Shown here in pieces: positions 34,009 through 43,660 of a stretch of 64,000 bases of DNA. Both the position numbers and the translations under genes were made by a program. The notes below the pieces were generated by a model. That model saw nothing but the letters and a program-made list of their open reading frames with translations. It did not search any database and was not told where the DNA came from. This stretch comes from Paenirhodobacter enshiensis (GTDB lineage: Bacteria; Pseudomonadota; Alphaproteobacteria; Rhodobacterales; Rhodobacteraceae), in contig NZ_JFZB01000001.1 of NCBI RefSeq assembly GCF_000740785.1, positions 248,001-312,000 of the forward strand, written 5' to 3'. Each line of letters opens with the position of its first letter. Position 1 is the stretch's first letter.

Positions 34009-34047
34009 AGCCCCGCCTTCAAGTAAAGAAGCGGGCACTGCCCCGCT

Positions 34048-34104
34048 GAAGGTTAAGAGAGGGGGCTCTGCCCCACAGAAGGTTAAGAGAGGGGGCTCTG
34101 CCCC
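34048..34104 (+). repeat. Tandem copy of a 27-bp segment at a REP-like unit
   Basis: The segment 34048-34074 (beginning GAAGGTTAAGAGAGG) is repeated at 34078-34104 with a 30-bp period. The second copy runs into the REP-like unit, so the edge of the element has been duplicated. Confidence 0.7.
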
Positions 34105-34152
34105 CTCGGGCCTGCGGCCCTCACCCCCGGGATATTTCAGGCGAATCGAAAG
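34091..34152. repeat. REP-like element, single unit
   Basis: Same unit as at 7979-8010: GGGGGCTCTGCCCCC stem, GGGCCTGCGGCCC stem, then TCACCCCCGGGATATTT and GCGAATCGAAAG. Lies after purN, in the gap before the SDR gene. Confidence 0.8.
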
Positions 34153-34239
34153 AGTGAGGTTGCGCTTGCGTGGCGCGGCCCTGCCTCCTATCGCTGGGGG
34201 TGGCCCCGGCGGCGGGCTTGCGCGGGAAAGGCACCTCGG

Positions 34240-35073
34240 ATGACGAAAACGATCCTGATCACTGGCTGTTCCTCGGGTATCGGGCTCGATGCGGCGCGGG
34301 GGCTGACCCGCAAGGGCTGGGTGGTGCTGGCGACCTGCCGCAGGGAAGAGGATTGCGCCCGGCTGCGGGATGAGGGGCTGACGTCCTTCGTACTCGACGT
34401 GGGCGATCCGGCCTCGATCGCGGCCGGGTGGGAGCGGGCGATGGAAATCACCGGCGGCACGCTCGATGCGATTTACAACAACGCAGCCTTCGCCACGCCC
34501 GGCGCGGTCGAGGATCTGCCGCCCGGCGCGCTGCGCGAGAATTTCGAGACCAATCTGTTCGGTCTGCACGATCTGACGATCCGCGCCATCCGGGTCATGC
34601 GCGCGCAGGGCGGATACGGGCGGATCGTGCAGTGTTCCTCGGTTCTGGGGATCGTCGGCACGCCCTGGCGCGGCAGCTACGTGGCGACCAAGTTCGCCCT
34701 CGAGGGGCTGACCGAGGCGCTGCGGCTGGAGATGCGCGACACGGACATTCACGTCTCGATCCTCAACCCCGGCCCGATCCCGACGGCGTTCAGGAAGAAC
34801 TCGATCCCGCATTTCGAGAAATGGGTGGACTGGAAGACCTCGGCGCGGCGGGAGCAATATGAGGGGTCCTTGCTGAAACGGCTGTATCAGCCGGGTGGCA
34901 AGCCCGACCGCTTCGAGCTGCCCCCGTCGGCGGTGACGGCGGCGCTGCTGCGCGCGCTGACCGATCCGAAGCCGCGGGCGCACTACCATATCACCCACGC
35001 GACACGTCTGGCCGAGCTGCTGCGCCGCGTGGCGCCGATGTCGGTGAGGGACTGGTTTCTCTCCCGCTCCTGA
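34240..35073 (+). CDS. Short-chain dehydrogenase/reductase
   Basis: 277-aa NAD(P)-dependent SDR of the classical type. Cofactor motif TGCSSGIG at residues 8-15, NNAAF (NNAG-like) near 83, catalytic Ser in CSSVLG and YVATK near 147. The pattern ILNPGPIPTAFRKN is common in a group annotated as retinol-dehydrogenase or oxidoreductase-like. Substrate unknown. It lies 33 bases before the cobalamin adenosyltransferase gene and may be co-transcribed. Confidence 0.88.
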   Translation: MTKTILITGCSSGIGLDAARGLTRKGWVVLATCRREEDCARLRDEGLTSFVLDVGDPASIAAGWERAMEITGGTLDAIYNNAAFATPGAVEDLPPGALRENFETNLFGLHDLTIRAIRVMRAQGGYGRIVQCSSVLGIVGTPWRGSYVATKFALEGLTEALRLEMRDTDIHVSILNPGPIPTAFRKNSIPHFEKWVDWKTSARREQYEGSLLKRLYQPGGKPDRFELPPSAVTAALLRALTDPKPRAHYHITHATRLAELLRRVAPMSVRDWFLSRS

Positions 35074-35106
35074 GGCAGTCTCGCCCGCGCGAATGAGGAG
35101 GCACGC

Positions 35107-35682
35107 ATGGTCGTTCTGAACAAGATCTACACCCGCACCGGCGACACGGGGGAAACCGCGCTTGGCGACGGCACGCGGGTTCCCAAGGATTCGGCGCGCG
35201 TCGCCGCCTATGGCACGGTCGATGAGCTGAACGCGACGCTCGGTCTCGCGCGGCTTCATGCCGAAGGCGAGATGGCGGCGGCGATCACCCGCATCCAGAA
35301 CGATCTGTTCGACCTCGGCGCCGATCTCGCGCGGCCGGAGAGGGCGCGCGACGGCGAGGCGGGATACCCCGTGCTGCGCATCGTGCCGGTGCAGATCGAC
35401 CGGCTGGAGGCCGAGATCGACGCGATGATCGCGCGGCTTGAGCCGCTGCACAGCTTCATCCTGCCGGCCGGATCGGCGCTTGCCGCGCATCTGCATCTTG
35501 CCCGCACCGTGGCGCGGCGCGCCGAGCGCGAGGCGGTGACGCTCGCCTCCGGGGGCGACGCAAACCCCGATGCGATCCGCTATCTGAACCGGCTGTCCGA
35601 CTGGTGCTTCGTCGCGGCGCGTATCGCCAATGACGCGGGCCGGGCCGATGTGCTGTGGGTGCCGGGTCTGACCCGGGGCTGA
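35107..35682 (+). CDS. Cob(I)alamin adenosyltransferase (PduO type)
   Basis: Makes adenosylcobalamin from cob(I)alamin and ATP, 191 aa. The ATP-binding N terminus is KIYTRTGDTGETALGDG, and the signature R-x-x-E with RTVARRAEREAV and RYLNRLSDWCFVAARIAND closes the active site. GAGGAGG lies 6 bases before the ATG. It precedes etfBA and a hydroxyacyl-CoA dehydrogenase, an order common in Rhodobacterales, linked by acyl-CoA and B12-dependent mutase metabolism. Confidence 0.94.
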   Translation: MVVLNKIYTRTGDTGETALGDGTRVPKDSARVAAYGTVDELNATLGLARLHAEGEMAAAITRIQNDLFDLGADLARPERARDGEAGYPVLRIVPVQIDRLEAEIDAMIARLEPLHSFILPAGSALAAHLHLARTVARRAEREAVTLASGGDANPDAIRYLNRLSDWCFVAARIANDAGRADVLWVPGLTRG

Positions 35683-35833
35683 ACCCTCCGTTGCTCAATG
35701 AACGTGGCGTTGCCTGCGCGGCAGATGCCGTTTTTGGGCTGTCGCCGAGGGTTTCGGTCGAGTAACAGTTTTGCCGAAAGCCGTCCGGACCCGCTGGGGC
35801 CCGGGCAGAAATCAAGAAAGGGAGACACCGCCG

Positions 35834-36592
35834 ATGAAGGTCCTGGTACCTGTGAAGCGCGTGATCGACTACAACGTGAAGGTTCGCGTCAAGGCGGACG
35901 GCACGGGGGTCGATCTTGCCAACGTGAAGATGTCGATGAACCCGTTCGACGAGATCGCCGTCGAAGAGGCGATCCGGCTGAAGGAAAAGGGCGTCGCGAC
36001 CGAGGTCGTGGTGGTCTCGATCGGCGTGAAGCAGGCGCAGGAAACCCTGCGCACCGCCCTCGCCATGGGTGCGGACCGCGCGATCCTCGTCGTGGCCGCC
36101 GATGACGTGCATACCGACATCGAGCCTCTGGCCGTCGCCAAGATCCTCGCAAAGGTCGCCGAGGCGGAACAGCCCGGTCTGATCCTGTCGGGCAAGCAGG
36201 CGATCGACAACGACATGAACGCCACCGGCCAGATGCTTGCGGCGCTGCTCGGCTGGCCGCAGGCGACCTTCGCCTCGAAGGTCGAGATCGAAGGCGAGAA
36301 GGCCAAGGTCACCCGCGAGGTCGACGGCGGCCATCAGGTGATCGAGGTCAAGCTGCCGGCCATCGTCACCGCCGACCTGCGTCTGAACGAACCGCGCTAC
36401 GCTTCGCTGCCGAACATCATGAAGGCGAAGAAGAAGCCGCTCGAGGAAAAGACCGCCGCCGATTACGGCGTCGACGTCACGCCGCGCCTGACCGTCGTGA
36501 AGACCGCCGAGCCGAAGGGCCGCAGCGCGGGCATCAAGGTCGGTTCGGTCGACGAACTCATCGCGAAACTCAAGGACGTGGGGGCGATCTGA
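35834..36592 (+). CDS. etfB: Electron transfer flavoprotein beta subunit
   Basis: AMP-binding small subunit of ETF, 252 aa, which passes electrons from acyl-CoA dehydrogenases to ETF-quinone oxidoreductase. Signature [20 protein letters not shown] at the N terminus, then [19 protein letters not shown] and the ETF-beta motif [27 protein letters not shown] (two parts). AAGGGAG precedes ATG 35834. Its last base is the first base of the etfA start codon region, so the two are coupled. Confidence 0.96.
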   Translation: MKVLVPVKRVIDYNVKVRVKADGTGVDLANVKMSMNPFDEIAVEEAIRLKEKGVATEVVVVSIGVKQAQETLRTALAMGADRAILVVAADDVHTDIEPLAVAKILAKVAEAEQPGLILSGKQAIDNDMNATGQMLAALLGWPQATFASKVEIEGEKAKVTREVDGGHQVIEVKLPAIVTADLRLNEPRYASLPNIMKAKKKPLEEKTAADYGVDVTPRLTVVKTAEPKGRSAGIKVGSVDELIAKLKDVGAI

Positions 36593-37518
36593 TGGCGGTT
36601 CTTCTGATTGCAGAGCTGAACGGGGCGGAGCTGGCCACGGATGCCACCGCCAAGGCGCTGACCGCCGCGAAGGCCATCGGGCCGGTGACGGTTCTGGTCG
36701 CGGGTCAGGGCGTGGATGCGGCCGCGGCCGCGGCGGCCACCCTCGACGGCGTCGAGAAGGTGCTGAAGGCGGACGATGCGGCCTATGCCCACGGGCTGGC
36801 CGAGCCGCTGGCGGATCTGGTGGTCTCGCTCGCGGGCGGGTTCAGCCATGTCGTGGCGCCTTCGACCGCCTCGGCGAAGAACGCGCTGCCGCGCATCGCC
36901 GCGCTTCTTGACGTCATGGTGCTGTCGGATGTCACCGGCGTCGTCGATGCCGACACGTTCGAGCGCCCGATCTACGCCGGCAACGCCATCCAGACGGTGA
37001 AGTCGTCGGACAAGGTGAAGGTTCTGACCGTGCGCACCGCCGCCTTCGGCGCGACCGCCGCGGGCGGTGCCGCCCCGGTCGAGGCGATCGCCGCGACCGG
37101 CGACAAGGGCGCCTCGGTCTGGGTCGCCGACGAGGTGGTCAAGTCCGACCGGCCGGAGCTGACCTCGGCGAAGATCGTCGTCTCGGGCGGCCGCGGCGTC
37201 GGCTCGGAAGAGAACTTCGCGCTGATCGAGGGCCTCGCCGACAAGCTCGGCGCTGCCGTCGGCGCCTCGCGCGCCGCGGTCGACTCGGGTTATGCGCCGA
37301 ACGACCGTCAGGTCGGCCAGACCGGCAAGGTCGTGGCGCCGAACCTCTATGTCGCGGTCGGCATCTCGGGCGCGATCCAGCACCTCGCCGGCATGAAGGA
37401 CTCGAAGGTCATCGTCGCGATCAACAAGGACGAAGAGGCGCCGATCTTCCAGGTCGCCGATTTCGGCCTGGTCGCCGACCTGTTCGACGCCGTGCCGGAG
37501 CTGACCTCGAAGCTCTGA
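36592..37518 (+). CDS. etfA: Electron transfer flavoprotein alpha subunit
   Basis: FAD-binding large subunit of ETF, 308 aa. The C-terminal FAD domain shows [52 protein letters not shown] and [20 protein letters not shown], the ETF-alpha signature. Overlaps etfB. Followed by a strong terminator, so etfBA forms a unit that may include the adenosyltransferase gene. Confidence 0.96.
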   Translation: MAVLLIAELNGAELATDATAKALTAAKAIGPVTVLVAGQGVDAAAAAAATLDGVEKVLKADDAAYAHGLAEPLADLVVSLAGGFSHVVAPSTASAKNALPRIAALLDVMVLSDVTGVVDADTFERPIYAGNAIQTVKSSDKVKVLTVRTAAFGATAAGGAAPVEAIAATGDKGASVWVADEVVKSDRPELTSAKIVVSGGRGVGSEENFALIEGLADKLGAAVGASRAAVDSGYAPNDRQVGQTGKVVAPNLYVAVGISGAIQHLAGMKDSKVIVAINKDEEAPIFQVADFGLVADLFDAVPELTSKL

Positions 37519-37547
37519 TCCGGCTCCGGATCCTGAAACCCTGCCGA

Positions 37548-37573
37548 AAGGCCCCGCTCCGGCGGGGCCTTTT
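37548..37573 (+). terminator. Terminator after etfA
   Basis: AAGGCCCCGC-TCCG-GCGGGGCC followed by TTTT, about 30 bases after the etfA stop. Confidence 0.85.
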
Positions 37574-37708
37574 GCCATCTGGCGCCCGCCTGTGAAGGCC
37601 GTATCGGAAGGCCCGGCAAGTGACGTCGCGGCAGCCCCCCTGCCCGCGCCTTGCGCGCCCCCGGGGCGCGCCTCATAGTGACGCCCGACCAATCCGAAAG
37701 GAAGCGAC

Positions 37709-38584
37709 ATGACCATCCAGACCGTGGGTATCGTCGGCGCAGGACAGATGGGCAACGGCATTGCCCATGTCTTCGCTCAGGCGGGCTACGACGTCGTTCT
37801 GAACGACATCAATCAGGACAGCCTCGACAAGGCGCTTGCCACCATCGGCAAGAACCTCGACCGGATGCTGTCGAAGGGCAAGATCACCGAGGCCGACAAG
37901 GCCGCCACGCTTGGCCATATCAAGACCACGCTGGTGCTGACCGATCTCGGCCAGACCGATCTGGTGATCGAGGCCGCGACCGAGCGCGAGGCGGTCAAGT
38001 CGCAGATCTTCGAGACGCTGGTGCCGCATCTGAAGCCGACGACGATCCTCGCAAGCAACACCTCGTCGATCTCGATCACCCGGCTTGCCGCGCGCACCGA
38101 CCGCCCGGCGAAGTTCATGGGCGTTCACTTCATGAACCCCGTGCCGGTGATGAAGCTCGTCGAGCTGATCCGCGGCATCGCCACCGACGACGAGACCTAC
38201 ACCACCATGCTCGAGGTGGTCGGCAAGCTCGGCAAGACGGCGGCCTCGGCGCATGACTTCCCGGCCTTCATCGTCAACCGCATCCTGGTGCCGATGATCA
38301 ACGAGGCGATCTACACGCTGTATGAGGGCGTGGGCGATGTCACCTCGATCGACATGGCGATGAAGCTCGGCGCGAACCATCCGATGGGGCCGCTGGAGCT
38401 TGCGGATTTCATCGGTCTCGACACCTGCTTCGCGATCATGAATGTGCTTTACGACGGGTTCAACGACTCGAAATACCGGCCCTGCCCGCTTCTGGCGAAA
38501 TACGTCGAGGCCGGCTGGCTCGGCCGCAAGACCGGCCGCGGTTTCTACGACTACTCGGGCGAGACCCCGGTTCCGACGCGGTAA
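37709..38584 (+). CDS. 3-hydroxybutyryl-CoA dehydrogenase
   Basis: NAD(P)-dependent oxidation/reduction of 3-hydroxyacyl-CoA and acetoacetyl-CoA, 291 aa, the standard size. N-terminal Rossmann motif [17 protein letters not shown]; active-site Ser/Asn in [14 protein letters not shown]; catalytic His-Glu in [20 protein letters not shown]-terminal dimer domain with [27 protein letters not shown] precedes the ATG. It has its own terminator. Together with etfBA it belongs to fatty-acid or polyhydroxybutyrate turnover. Confidence 0.94.
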   Translation: MTIQTVGIVGAGQMGNGIAHVFAQAGYDVVLNDINQDSLDKALATIGKNLDRMLSKGKITEADKAATLGHIKTTLVLTDLGQTDLVIEAATEREAVKSQIFETLVPHLKPTTILASNTSSISITRLAARTDRPAKFMGVHFMNPVPVMKLVELIRGIATDDETYTTMLEVVGKLGKTAASAHDFPAFIVNRILVPMINEAIYTLYEGVGDVTSIDMAMKLGANHPMGPLELADFIGLDTCFAIMNVLYDGFNDSKYRPCPLLAKYVEAGWLGRKTGRGFYDYSGETPVPTR

Positions 38585-38608
38585 TCCGCGCCTGATATCG
38601 CCATCCGA

Positions 38609-38643
38609 ACGGCCCCTGCCCCTAAAAGGCGGGGGCCGTTTTC
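38609..38643 (+). terminator. Terminator after 3-hydroxybutyryl-CoA dehydrogenase
   Basis: ACGGCCCCTGCC pairs with GGCGGGGGCCGT over CCTAAAA, then TTTTC. Confidence 0.8.
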
Positions 38644-38702
38644 ATTCGTATTGAACCGCGGCCGTGCTAGAGCGGGGGAAACGCGACCGCCGGGGGCCAG
38701 AC

Positions 38703-39227
38703 ATGCCAGCGCAAGACCGTCTGAGGGACATTCTGTTCGTGCTGCGCGTCACCGCCGCCGCGGCGCTGTCCTATCTGATCGCGGCGGCGATGGGGCTCGA
38801 TTATCCGTCCTGGGCCTCGGTCTCGGCGATCATCGTGTCGCAAGAGAAGCTGAGCGATACCCGCTCGGCTGCGGTGCAGCGGCTGGCGGGAACGCTGGCC
38901 GGGGTGGCCATCGCCGTGCTGACGGGCGTGGCGATCCAGGCGATCCATCTGGGCACGGTGGTGCAGATGTCGGCAGGCGTCGCGCTGACCGCCTGGCTCG
39001 CGCGGCGCTGGCCGCAACTGAAGGTCGCGATGTGGACGGTGCCCATCGTCTACCTGTCGAACGCCGTGACCCCCGCCCCGTTCACCGACGGCCTGTGGCG
39101 CGGGGTCGAGGTGCTGGTCGGCGGCACCACGGGCGCCATCGTGCATTTCCTGATCGACGCGCTGTTTCGCAAGATCGCGCCGCCCGCGGGCAGCGCCGTG
39201 AAACAGCCGATAGATCACCCGGAATAG
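38703..39227 (+). CDS. FUSC-family membrane protein
   Basis: 174-aa inner-membrane protein, five to six hydrophobic segments (LFVLRVTAAAALSYLIAAAMG, LAGTLAGVAIAVLTGVAIQAI, VQMSAGVALTAWLARR and others). It matches the small FUSC / aromatic-acid-exporter-like group (YPSWASVSAIIVSQEKLSDT, RLAGTLAGV). Transport substrate unknown. ATG 38703 is used, since GGGGG lies 7 bases before it; an upstream ATG at 38664 is also open. Confidence 0.75.
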   Translation: MPAQDRLRDILFVLRVTAAAALSYLIAAAMGLDYPSWASVSAIIVSQEKLSDTRSAAVQRLAGTLAGVAIAVLTGVAIQAIHLGTVVQMSAGVALTAWLARRWPQLKVAMWTVPIVYLSNAVTPAPFTDGLWRGVEVLVGGTTGAIVHFLIDALFRKIAPPAGSAVKQPIDHPE

Positions 39228-39249
39228 GGAACGATCGGGAGACGGGGCC

Positions 39250-39522
39250 TCAGATGTCCTCGCCGAAACGGCCTGCGACCAGTGCGGCCAGCGCATCGGC
39301 GAGCGTATCGGCCTCGGTGCCCTCGGTGGTCACGCGGATCGCGGTCCCGCGCGAGGCCGCCAGCATCAGCAACCCCATGATCGAATCGCCCGAGACGGTC
39401 ATGCCGTCCTTCTCGACCTCGGCGGTGGCATCGAAACCCTCGACCACCTCGACGAACCGGGCCGAGGCGCGCGCGTGCAACCCCTTCTCGTTGACGATCC
39501 GCAATTCTCTGGTGACACTCAC
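39250..39522 (-). CDS. Phosphocarrier protein HPr
   Basis: 90-aa PTS phosphocarrier. The EI-phosphorylated His is H16 in NEKGLHARASARF, and the regulatory Ser in VSGDSIMGLLML (S47, equal to S46 of other HPrs) is the target of HprK encoded upstream. GTG at 39522 gives the usual HPr length and puts His at 16; a GTG at 39549 would extend it by 9 residues and overlap the EIIA gene. Last gene of the chvI-chvG-hprK-rapZ-EIIA-HPr cluster, a regulatory rather than sugar-transport PTS. Confidence 0.9.
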   Translation of the reverse strand: MSVTRELRIVNEKGLHARASARFVEVVEGFDATAEVEKDGMTVSGDSIMGLLMLAASRGTAIRVTTEGTEADTLADALAALVAGRFGEDI

Positions 39523-39538
39523 GCTGATCCGGCCCCGC

Positions 39539-39943
39539 TTATTTGCCACTCATCGGCGCGGCAGTGGAATAGCAGTCGATGTATTTCCGCCCCGCATCGA
39601 GCGATGCGGCGACCGCTGCCTGAATCGGCAGGGCGCGCGATTTCGCCAGCTTGATCAGAAGCGGCAGGTTGGCGCCATAGACGATCTCGCGCTCGCAGCT
39701 GGAACAGGCGAGCAGGCTGAGATTCGACGGCGATCCGCCGAACATATCGGTCACCACCACCACGCCCTCGCCGGTATCCACCGCCTCGACGGCATCGCGG
39801 ATCTCGACCTGCTTGGCGGCACGGTCATGGTTGTCCTCGATGGTGATGGCCCGGATCCCCGTCTGCGGTCCCACCACATGCTCGACCGCCGCGAGATATT
39901 CGCGCGCAAGACCGCCATGAGCCACGATCACGATTCCGATCAC
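39539..39943 (-). CDS. PTS EIIA component (mannose/fructose-type, regulatory)
   Basis: 134-aa EIIA of the mannose family. Phosphorylation site H9 in [14 protein letters not shown]; second signature [15 protein letters not shown] near residue 65. No EIIB/C transporter is nearby, so it is probably a signalling end point of the PTS relay with HPr. It overlaps rapZ by 4 bases. Confidence 0.9.
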   Translation of the reverse strand: MIGIVIVAHGGLAREYLAAVEHVVGPQTGIRAITIEDNHDRAAKQVEIRDAVEAVDTGEGVVVVTDMFGGSPSNLSLLACSSCEREIVYGANLPLLIKLAKSRALPIQAAVAASLDAGRKYIDCYSTAAPMSGK

Positions 39944-40905
39944 GCGCCGATCACTCCACCACCTGATGTTACCGGCTGCGCTACGGACAGCCTCTCCAGT
40001 TCCCTGTGATGTTTAGACACATGCCAGCCGGCTTCTGCAAGGGCTTTGCTCATTTCCTCGGCCAGCGTGACGGAACGGTGTTGCCCTCCGGTGCACCCGA
40101 ATCCGATGGCGAGATGCGTCTTTCCCTCGGCGACATGGGCGGGCAACAGGAACAGGATCAGATCGCGCAGCTTTTCGAAAAACGGCGCGTGGTTCGGATC
40201 GGCCATGACATAGGCCGCCACCCGAGGATCGAGCCCGGTCAGCGCGCGCAGCTCCGGCACCCAGTGCGGATTGGCCAGAAACCGGCAATCGAACATCATG
40301 TCGAGCATCCTGGGCACGCCGCGCTTGTAGCTGAAGCTGTAGATCGTCACGGCAAGCGGCGCGACATGACCCGGATCGAACAGCCGGGTGACCTCGGCGC
40401 GCAGATCGTGCGGGCTCATCGCCGAGGTATCGAGCAGCAGATCCGCAATCAGCCGCACCGGCGAAAGCATCTCGAATTCCAGCAAGATACCGTCCATCGG
40501 CGCCTTGTCGGGCGCCATCGGGTGACGCCGGCGGGTCTCGGAATAGCGGCGCATCAGCACGTCGGGGGCGGCCTCGACGTAGAGCACCTCGACGATCAGC
40601 CCCGGATCGGCGCGCAGCGTCTCGATCATCGCGATCATCGCGGCGACGGAAAAATCACGCCCCCGGACATGGATACCCACCGCCAGCGGGCGCCCGGCCG
40701 GCCCCTCGGTCAGCCGCGGCACCAGAGACGGCGGCAGGTTGTTGATCGCCTCGTAGCCCAGATCCTCGAGTGTCGCGATCACCGTCGAACGCCCCGCTCC
40801 GGAAGGCCCGGTGACCAGCACCACCCGCCGCGGCGCGGACGCGCAATCGGTCGCGGTGTCGGTTTCCGCCTCGCTGACTCTCTCGCTCGCTTCGCCCACG
40901 CTCAT
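39940..40905 (-). CDS. rapZ: RapZ/YvcJ-family P-loop nucleotide-binding protein
   Basis: 321-aa P-loop protein. In E. coli RapZ is an RNase adapter for small-RNA decay and binds cell-wall precursor; alphaproteobacterial roles are not settled. Walker A is GPSGAGRST at 33-41, with Arg in place of the usual Lys. The conserved C-terminal part reads [24 protein letters not shown] and [27 protein letters not shown] precedes ATG 40905. Located in the HprK-PTS operon, so it may link PTS phosphorylation to regulation. Confidence 0.92.
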   Translation of the reverse strand: MSVGEASERVSEAETDTATDCASAPRRVVLVTGPSGAGRSTVIATLEDLGYEAINNLPPSLVPRLTEGPAGRPLAVGIHVRGRDFSVAAMIAMIETLRADPGLIVEVLYVEAAPDVLMRRYSETRRRHPMAPDKAPMDGILLEFEMLSPVRLIADLLLDTSAMSPHDLRAEVTRLFDPGHVAPLAVTIYSFSYKRGVPRMLDMMFDCRFLANPHWVPELRALTGLDPRVAAYVMADPNHAPFFEKLRDLILFLLPAHVAEGKTHLAIGFGCTGGQHRSVTLAEEMSKALAEAGWHVSKHHRELERLSVAQPVTSGGGVIGA

Positions 40906-40927
40906 TCCCTTCCGGCCCGTTCACGGC

Positions 40928-41356
40928 TCAGGCCAGCCGCCCGCCCTTCAGCCATTGCAGCACGGCGACATCAAGATGGTCGCAACCCGCCCCGTGCACA
41001 AGGGGAACCGCCAGCCCGCAAAGGTGGCACACACGGTGCGGCGGCAGACGCTCGGCCTCGGGCAGGGAAAGATCGACCGCCAGCACGATCCGCGCCTGTG
41101 CCAGCGTCCCGGCCCCGAGGATGCCGAGACCGCGCGCCTCGATCCGGCCGCGGATCGTGCCGGGGGCGCGGGCGATCAGCGCGCCGGCCTCGGCGCTCAG
41201 CCGCACCCGGTCGTCCGAGACCAGAACGGCCCCGAAGGCCATCAGCCGCAACGCAAGTGCCGACTTCCCCGCCCCGGAAGGACCGAGGATCAGCACGCCC
41301 CGATCCGCATCGAGCGCCACCGCCCCGGCATGGACCCAGGCGTCGGGTTCGCTCAT
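40928..41356 (-). CDS. hprK: HPr kinase/phosphorylase, short form
   Basis: 142-aa protein containing only the C-terminal kinase core of HprK (firmicute enzymes have about 310 aa). Walker A LGPSGAGKSALALRLM near residue 25 and the conserved VSDDRV (metal/HPr contact) and EARGLGIL (HprK signature) are visible. It would phosphorylate HPr on Ser47. The start overlaps the chvG stop (ATGA). Confidence 0.9.
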   Translation of the reverse strand: MSEPDAWVHAGAVALDADRGVLILGPSGAGKSALALRLMAFGAVLVSDDRVRLSAEAGALIARAPGTIRGRIEARGLGILGAGTLAQARIVLAVDLSLPEAERLPPHRVCHLCGLAVPLVHGAGCDHLDVAVLQWLKGGRLA

Positions 41357-42957
41357 GCCGGCAGTTCCACCGCGAAGCGCGCGCCGCGATGCGGACCCTC
41401 GGGGCCGATGTTGCTCGCCCGGATCGTGCCGCCATGCGCCTCGACGATCTGACGCGAGATCGCGAGGCCCAGACCCGAATGCCCGCCGAACTGCCGCGCC
41501 GGCCGCTGCGAATAGAACCGCTCGAACACGCGGGTCAACGCCTCCTCGGGAATGCCGGGGCCGGTGTCCTCGACGGTGACGACGATCCGGCCGGGCGTGC
41601 GATTCAGCGCCAGACGCACCCGGTCGCCCGGCCCGCTGAAGCTGACCGCATTGGTGATGAGGTTGACGAAGACCTGTGCCAGCCGGCTTTCGAGCCCGGT
41701 GATCGTCACCGGTGCTGCGGGCAGGTCCATCTCGAAGCCCACGCCGGCACCGGCCGCCTTCTCGCCCAGATATTCGCCGAGGTTGCGCAGCATCGGCACC
41801 ATATCGAAACGCTCCTGCTCTTCGCGCACCAGCTCGCTGTCGAGGCGCGAGGCGTTCGAGATGTCGCTGACCAGCCGGTCCAGACGGCCCACGTCGGCGT
41901 CGATGATCTCGAGCAGCTTCTGGCGCTGATCGTTGCGCTTCACAACCTGCAGCGAGGCCACGGCAGAGCGCAGCGAGGCGAGCGGGTTCTTGATCTCATG
42001 GGCGACGTCGGCGGCGAACTGCTCGTTGGCGTCGATGCGCTGATAGAGGGCATCGACCATGCCGCGCATCGCCCCCGACAGCCGGCCTATCTCGTCGGGA
42101 CGGCCGGTCAGATCGGGAATGCGCACCCGCGCCGGCACCATGTGTCCGGCATCGCGGTCCTGACCGGCCTCGGCGGCACGGGCGAGATCGGCGATCGGGT
42201 TGGCGATGGTCGAGGCGAGGACCAGGCTCAGCCCGACCGAAACCACCACCGCGATCAGGAACACCTGCAGGATCTGTTCGCGCTCGACCCGGACGAGGCG
42301 GTCGATCTCGCCTGCGGCGGTGGTCATCGCGAGTGTGCCGATCGGCCGGCCATCCTGCGCCACCCCCTGGGCGACCACGAAGATCGTCGCCCCTGCGGCA
42401 TCGCGCACCGAGGCCATGCGCACCGGCCCGGATCCGGTCTGTCGCGCCAGCGCCTGCGCCATCCCGCCCGGATCGAGCCGCGACACCGGCATCTGCGGAC
42501 CGAGCCGCGAAACCGCTTCCCAAAGCTGGCCGAGCAGATCGGTGATCAGCGTCGAACGCGTCTGCAGCGGCACGTCGGGGCCCGCCGATTCGGCCGTCGT
42601 CGCCGATCCGATCAGACCGCCCCCGGCCGAGAACAGATAAACCGTCGCCCCGTCGGGCAGCCGCAACCCGTCGAAAGCCTGACCGCCTTCGGTCAGAGCA
42701 GCGGGGCGGGCCCCGATCAGCTGGGCGATCAGATCGAGTTCACGCACGATGGCGGTCTCGCGCTGATAGACCAGACTGTCACGAAACGGGTTGAACAGCA
42801 GCACCCCCGCCGCCATCACCACCATCGCGACCAGATTGAACAGGATGATCTTGCGCGCGAGCGGCGAGCGGCGTAGCAGAACCCGCCGCCCGCTTTCGCC
42901 CTCGACCACGAGCGCGCGGCGCAGCCAGTCCCGGCCACGGCGGAACGGCCGGTTCAT
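41353..42957 (-). CDS. chvG: Sensor histidine kinase ChvG
   Basis: 534-aa inner-membrane kinase of the ChvG/ExoS group. First membrane helix near 34-55 (IILFNLVAMVVMAAGVLLF), a periplasmic domain, a second helix near 230 (VFLIAVVVSVGLSLVLAST), HAMP, HisKA with phospho-His in ADVAHEIKNPLASLR, and HATPase with N, G1 (VEDTGPGIPEE) and G2 (GHSGLGLAIS) boxes. ATG 42957 is 1 base from chvI's stop. ChvGI responds to acid and envelope signals in relatives. Confidence 0.93.
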   Translation of the reverse strand: MNRPFRRGRDWLRRALVVEGESGRRVLLRRSPLARKIILFNLVAMVVMAAGVLLFNPFRDSLVYQRETAIVRELDLIAQLIGARPAALTEGGQAFDGLRLPDGATVYLFSAGGGLIGSATTAESAGPDVPLQTRSTLITDLLGQLWEAVSRLGPQMPVSRLDPGGMAQALARQTGSGPVRMASVRDAAGATIFVVAQGVAQDGRPIGTLAMTTAAGEIDRLVRVEREQILQVFLIAVVVSVGLSLVLASTIANPIADLARAAEAGQDRDAGHMVPARVRIPDLTGRPDEIGRLSGAMRGMVDALYQRIDANEQFAADVAHEIKNPLASLRSAVASLQVVKRNDQRQKLLEIIDADVGRLDRLVSDISNASRLDSELVREEQERFDMVPMLRNLGEYLGEKAAGAGVGFEMDLPAAPVTITGLESRLAQVFVNLITNAVSFSGPGDRVRLALNRTPGRIVVTVEDTGPGIPEEALTRVFERFYSQRPARQFGGHSGLGLAISRQIVEAHGGTIRASNIGPEGPHRGARFAVELPA

Positions 42958-42958
42958 C

Positions 42959-43660
42959 CTATTCCTCGATATAGCGATAGCCGATGCCGTAGAGCGTCTC
43001 GATCGCCGAGAATTCCTCGTCGACGGCACGCATCTTCTTGCGCAGGCGCTTGATGTGGCTGTCGATGGTGCGGTCGTCGACATAGACCTGATCGTCATAA
43101 GCCACGTCCATCAGCTGATCGCGCGACTTGACGAAGCCGGGCCGCTGAGCAAGCGCCTGCAGCAACAGGAATTCCGTCACCGTCAGGGTCACGTCGCGCC
43201 CCTTCCAGCTGACCGAGTGGCGCAGCGGATCCATCGTCAGATTGCCGCGCACCAGAAGCGCGCCCTCGCCCGCCGCCGGCACCTCGTCCGAGGCCCTCGC
43301 CTCCTGACGGCGCAGCAAGGAGCGGATCCGCTCCAGCAAAAGGCGCTGACTGAACGGCTTCTTCACGTAGTCGTCCGCCCCCATCCGAAGCCCGAGCACC
43401 TCGTCGATCTCGTCATCCTTCGAGGTCAGCAGGATGATCGGCATCATGGTGCGCTGACGCAGCCGGCTGAGCAGCTCCATCCCGTCCATGCGCGGCATCT
43501 TGATGTCGAGAACTGCGAGATCGGGCAACTTCTTGCCGAAGGCCTCGAACGCCGCCTGGCCGTCGGTATAGGTCTCGACGGCATAGCCTTCCGCGTCGAG
43601 CGTCATCGCCACCGAGGCCAGGATGTTACGGTCATCGTCAACCAGGGCGATCCTCGACAT
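42959..43660 (-). CDS. chvI: Response regulator ChvI (OmpR family)
   Basis: 233-aa regulator. Receiver with acidic pocket D8-D10, phospho-Asp D52 ([11 protein letters not shown]) and Lys in YVKKPF; OmpR winged helix in the last 100 residues ([55 protein letters not shown]). First gene of the cluster, divergent from pckA; in Agrobacterium and Sinorhizobium ChvI influences pckA, so a direct target is plausible here. Confidence 0.94.
   Translation of the reverse strand: MSRIALVDDDRNILASVAMTLDAEGYAVETYTDGQAAFEAFGKKLPDLAVLDIKMPRMDGMELLSRLRQRTMMPIILLTSKDDEIDEVLGLRMGADDYVKKPFSQRLLLERIRSLLRRQEARASDEVPAAGEGALLVRGNLTMDPLRHSVSWKGRDVTLTVTEFLLLQALAQRPGFVKSRDQLMDVAYDDQVYVDDRTIDSHIKRLRKKMRAVDEEFSAIETLYGIGYRYIEE

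Noticed and set aside
40006-42876. Antisense open frame of 956 aa opposite rapZ, hprK and chvG
   Set aside because: Same shadow pattern; composition is low-complexity Arg/His/Pro, while the minus strand encodes intact families.
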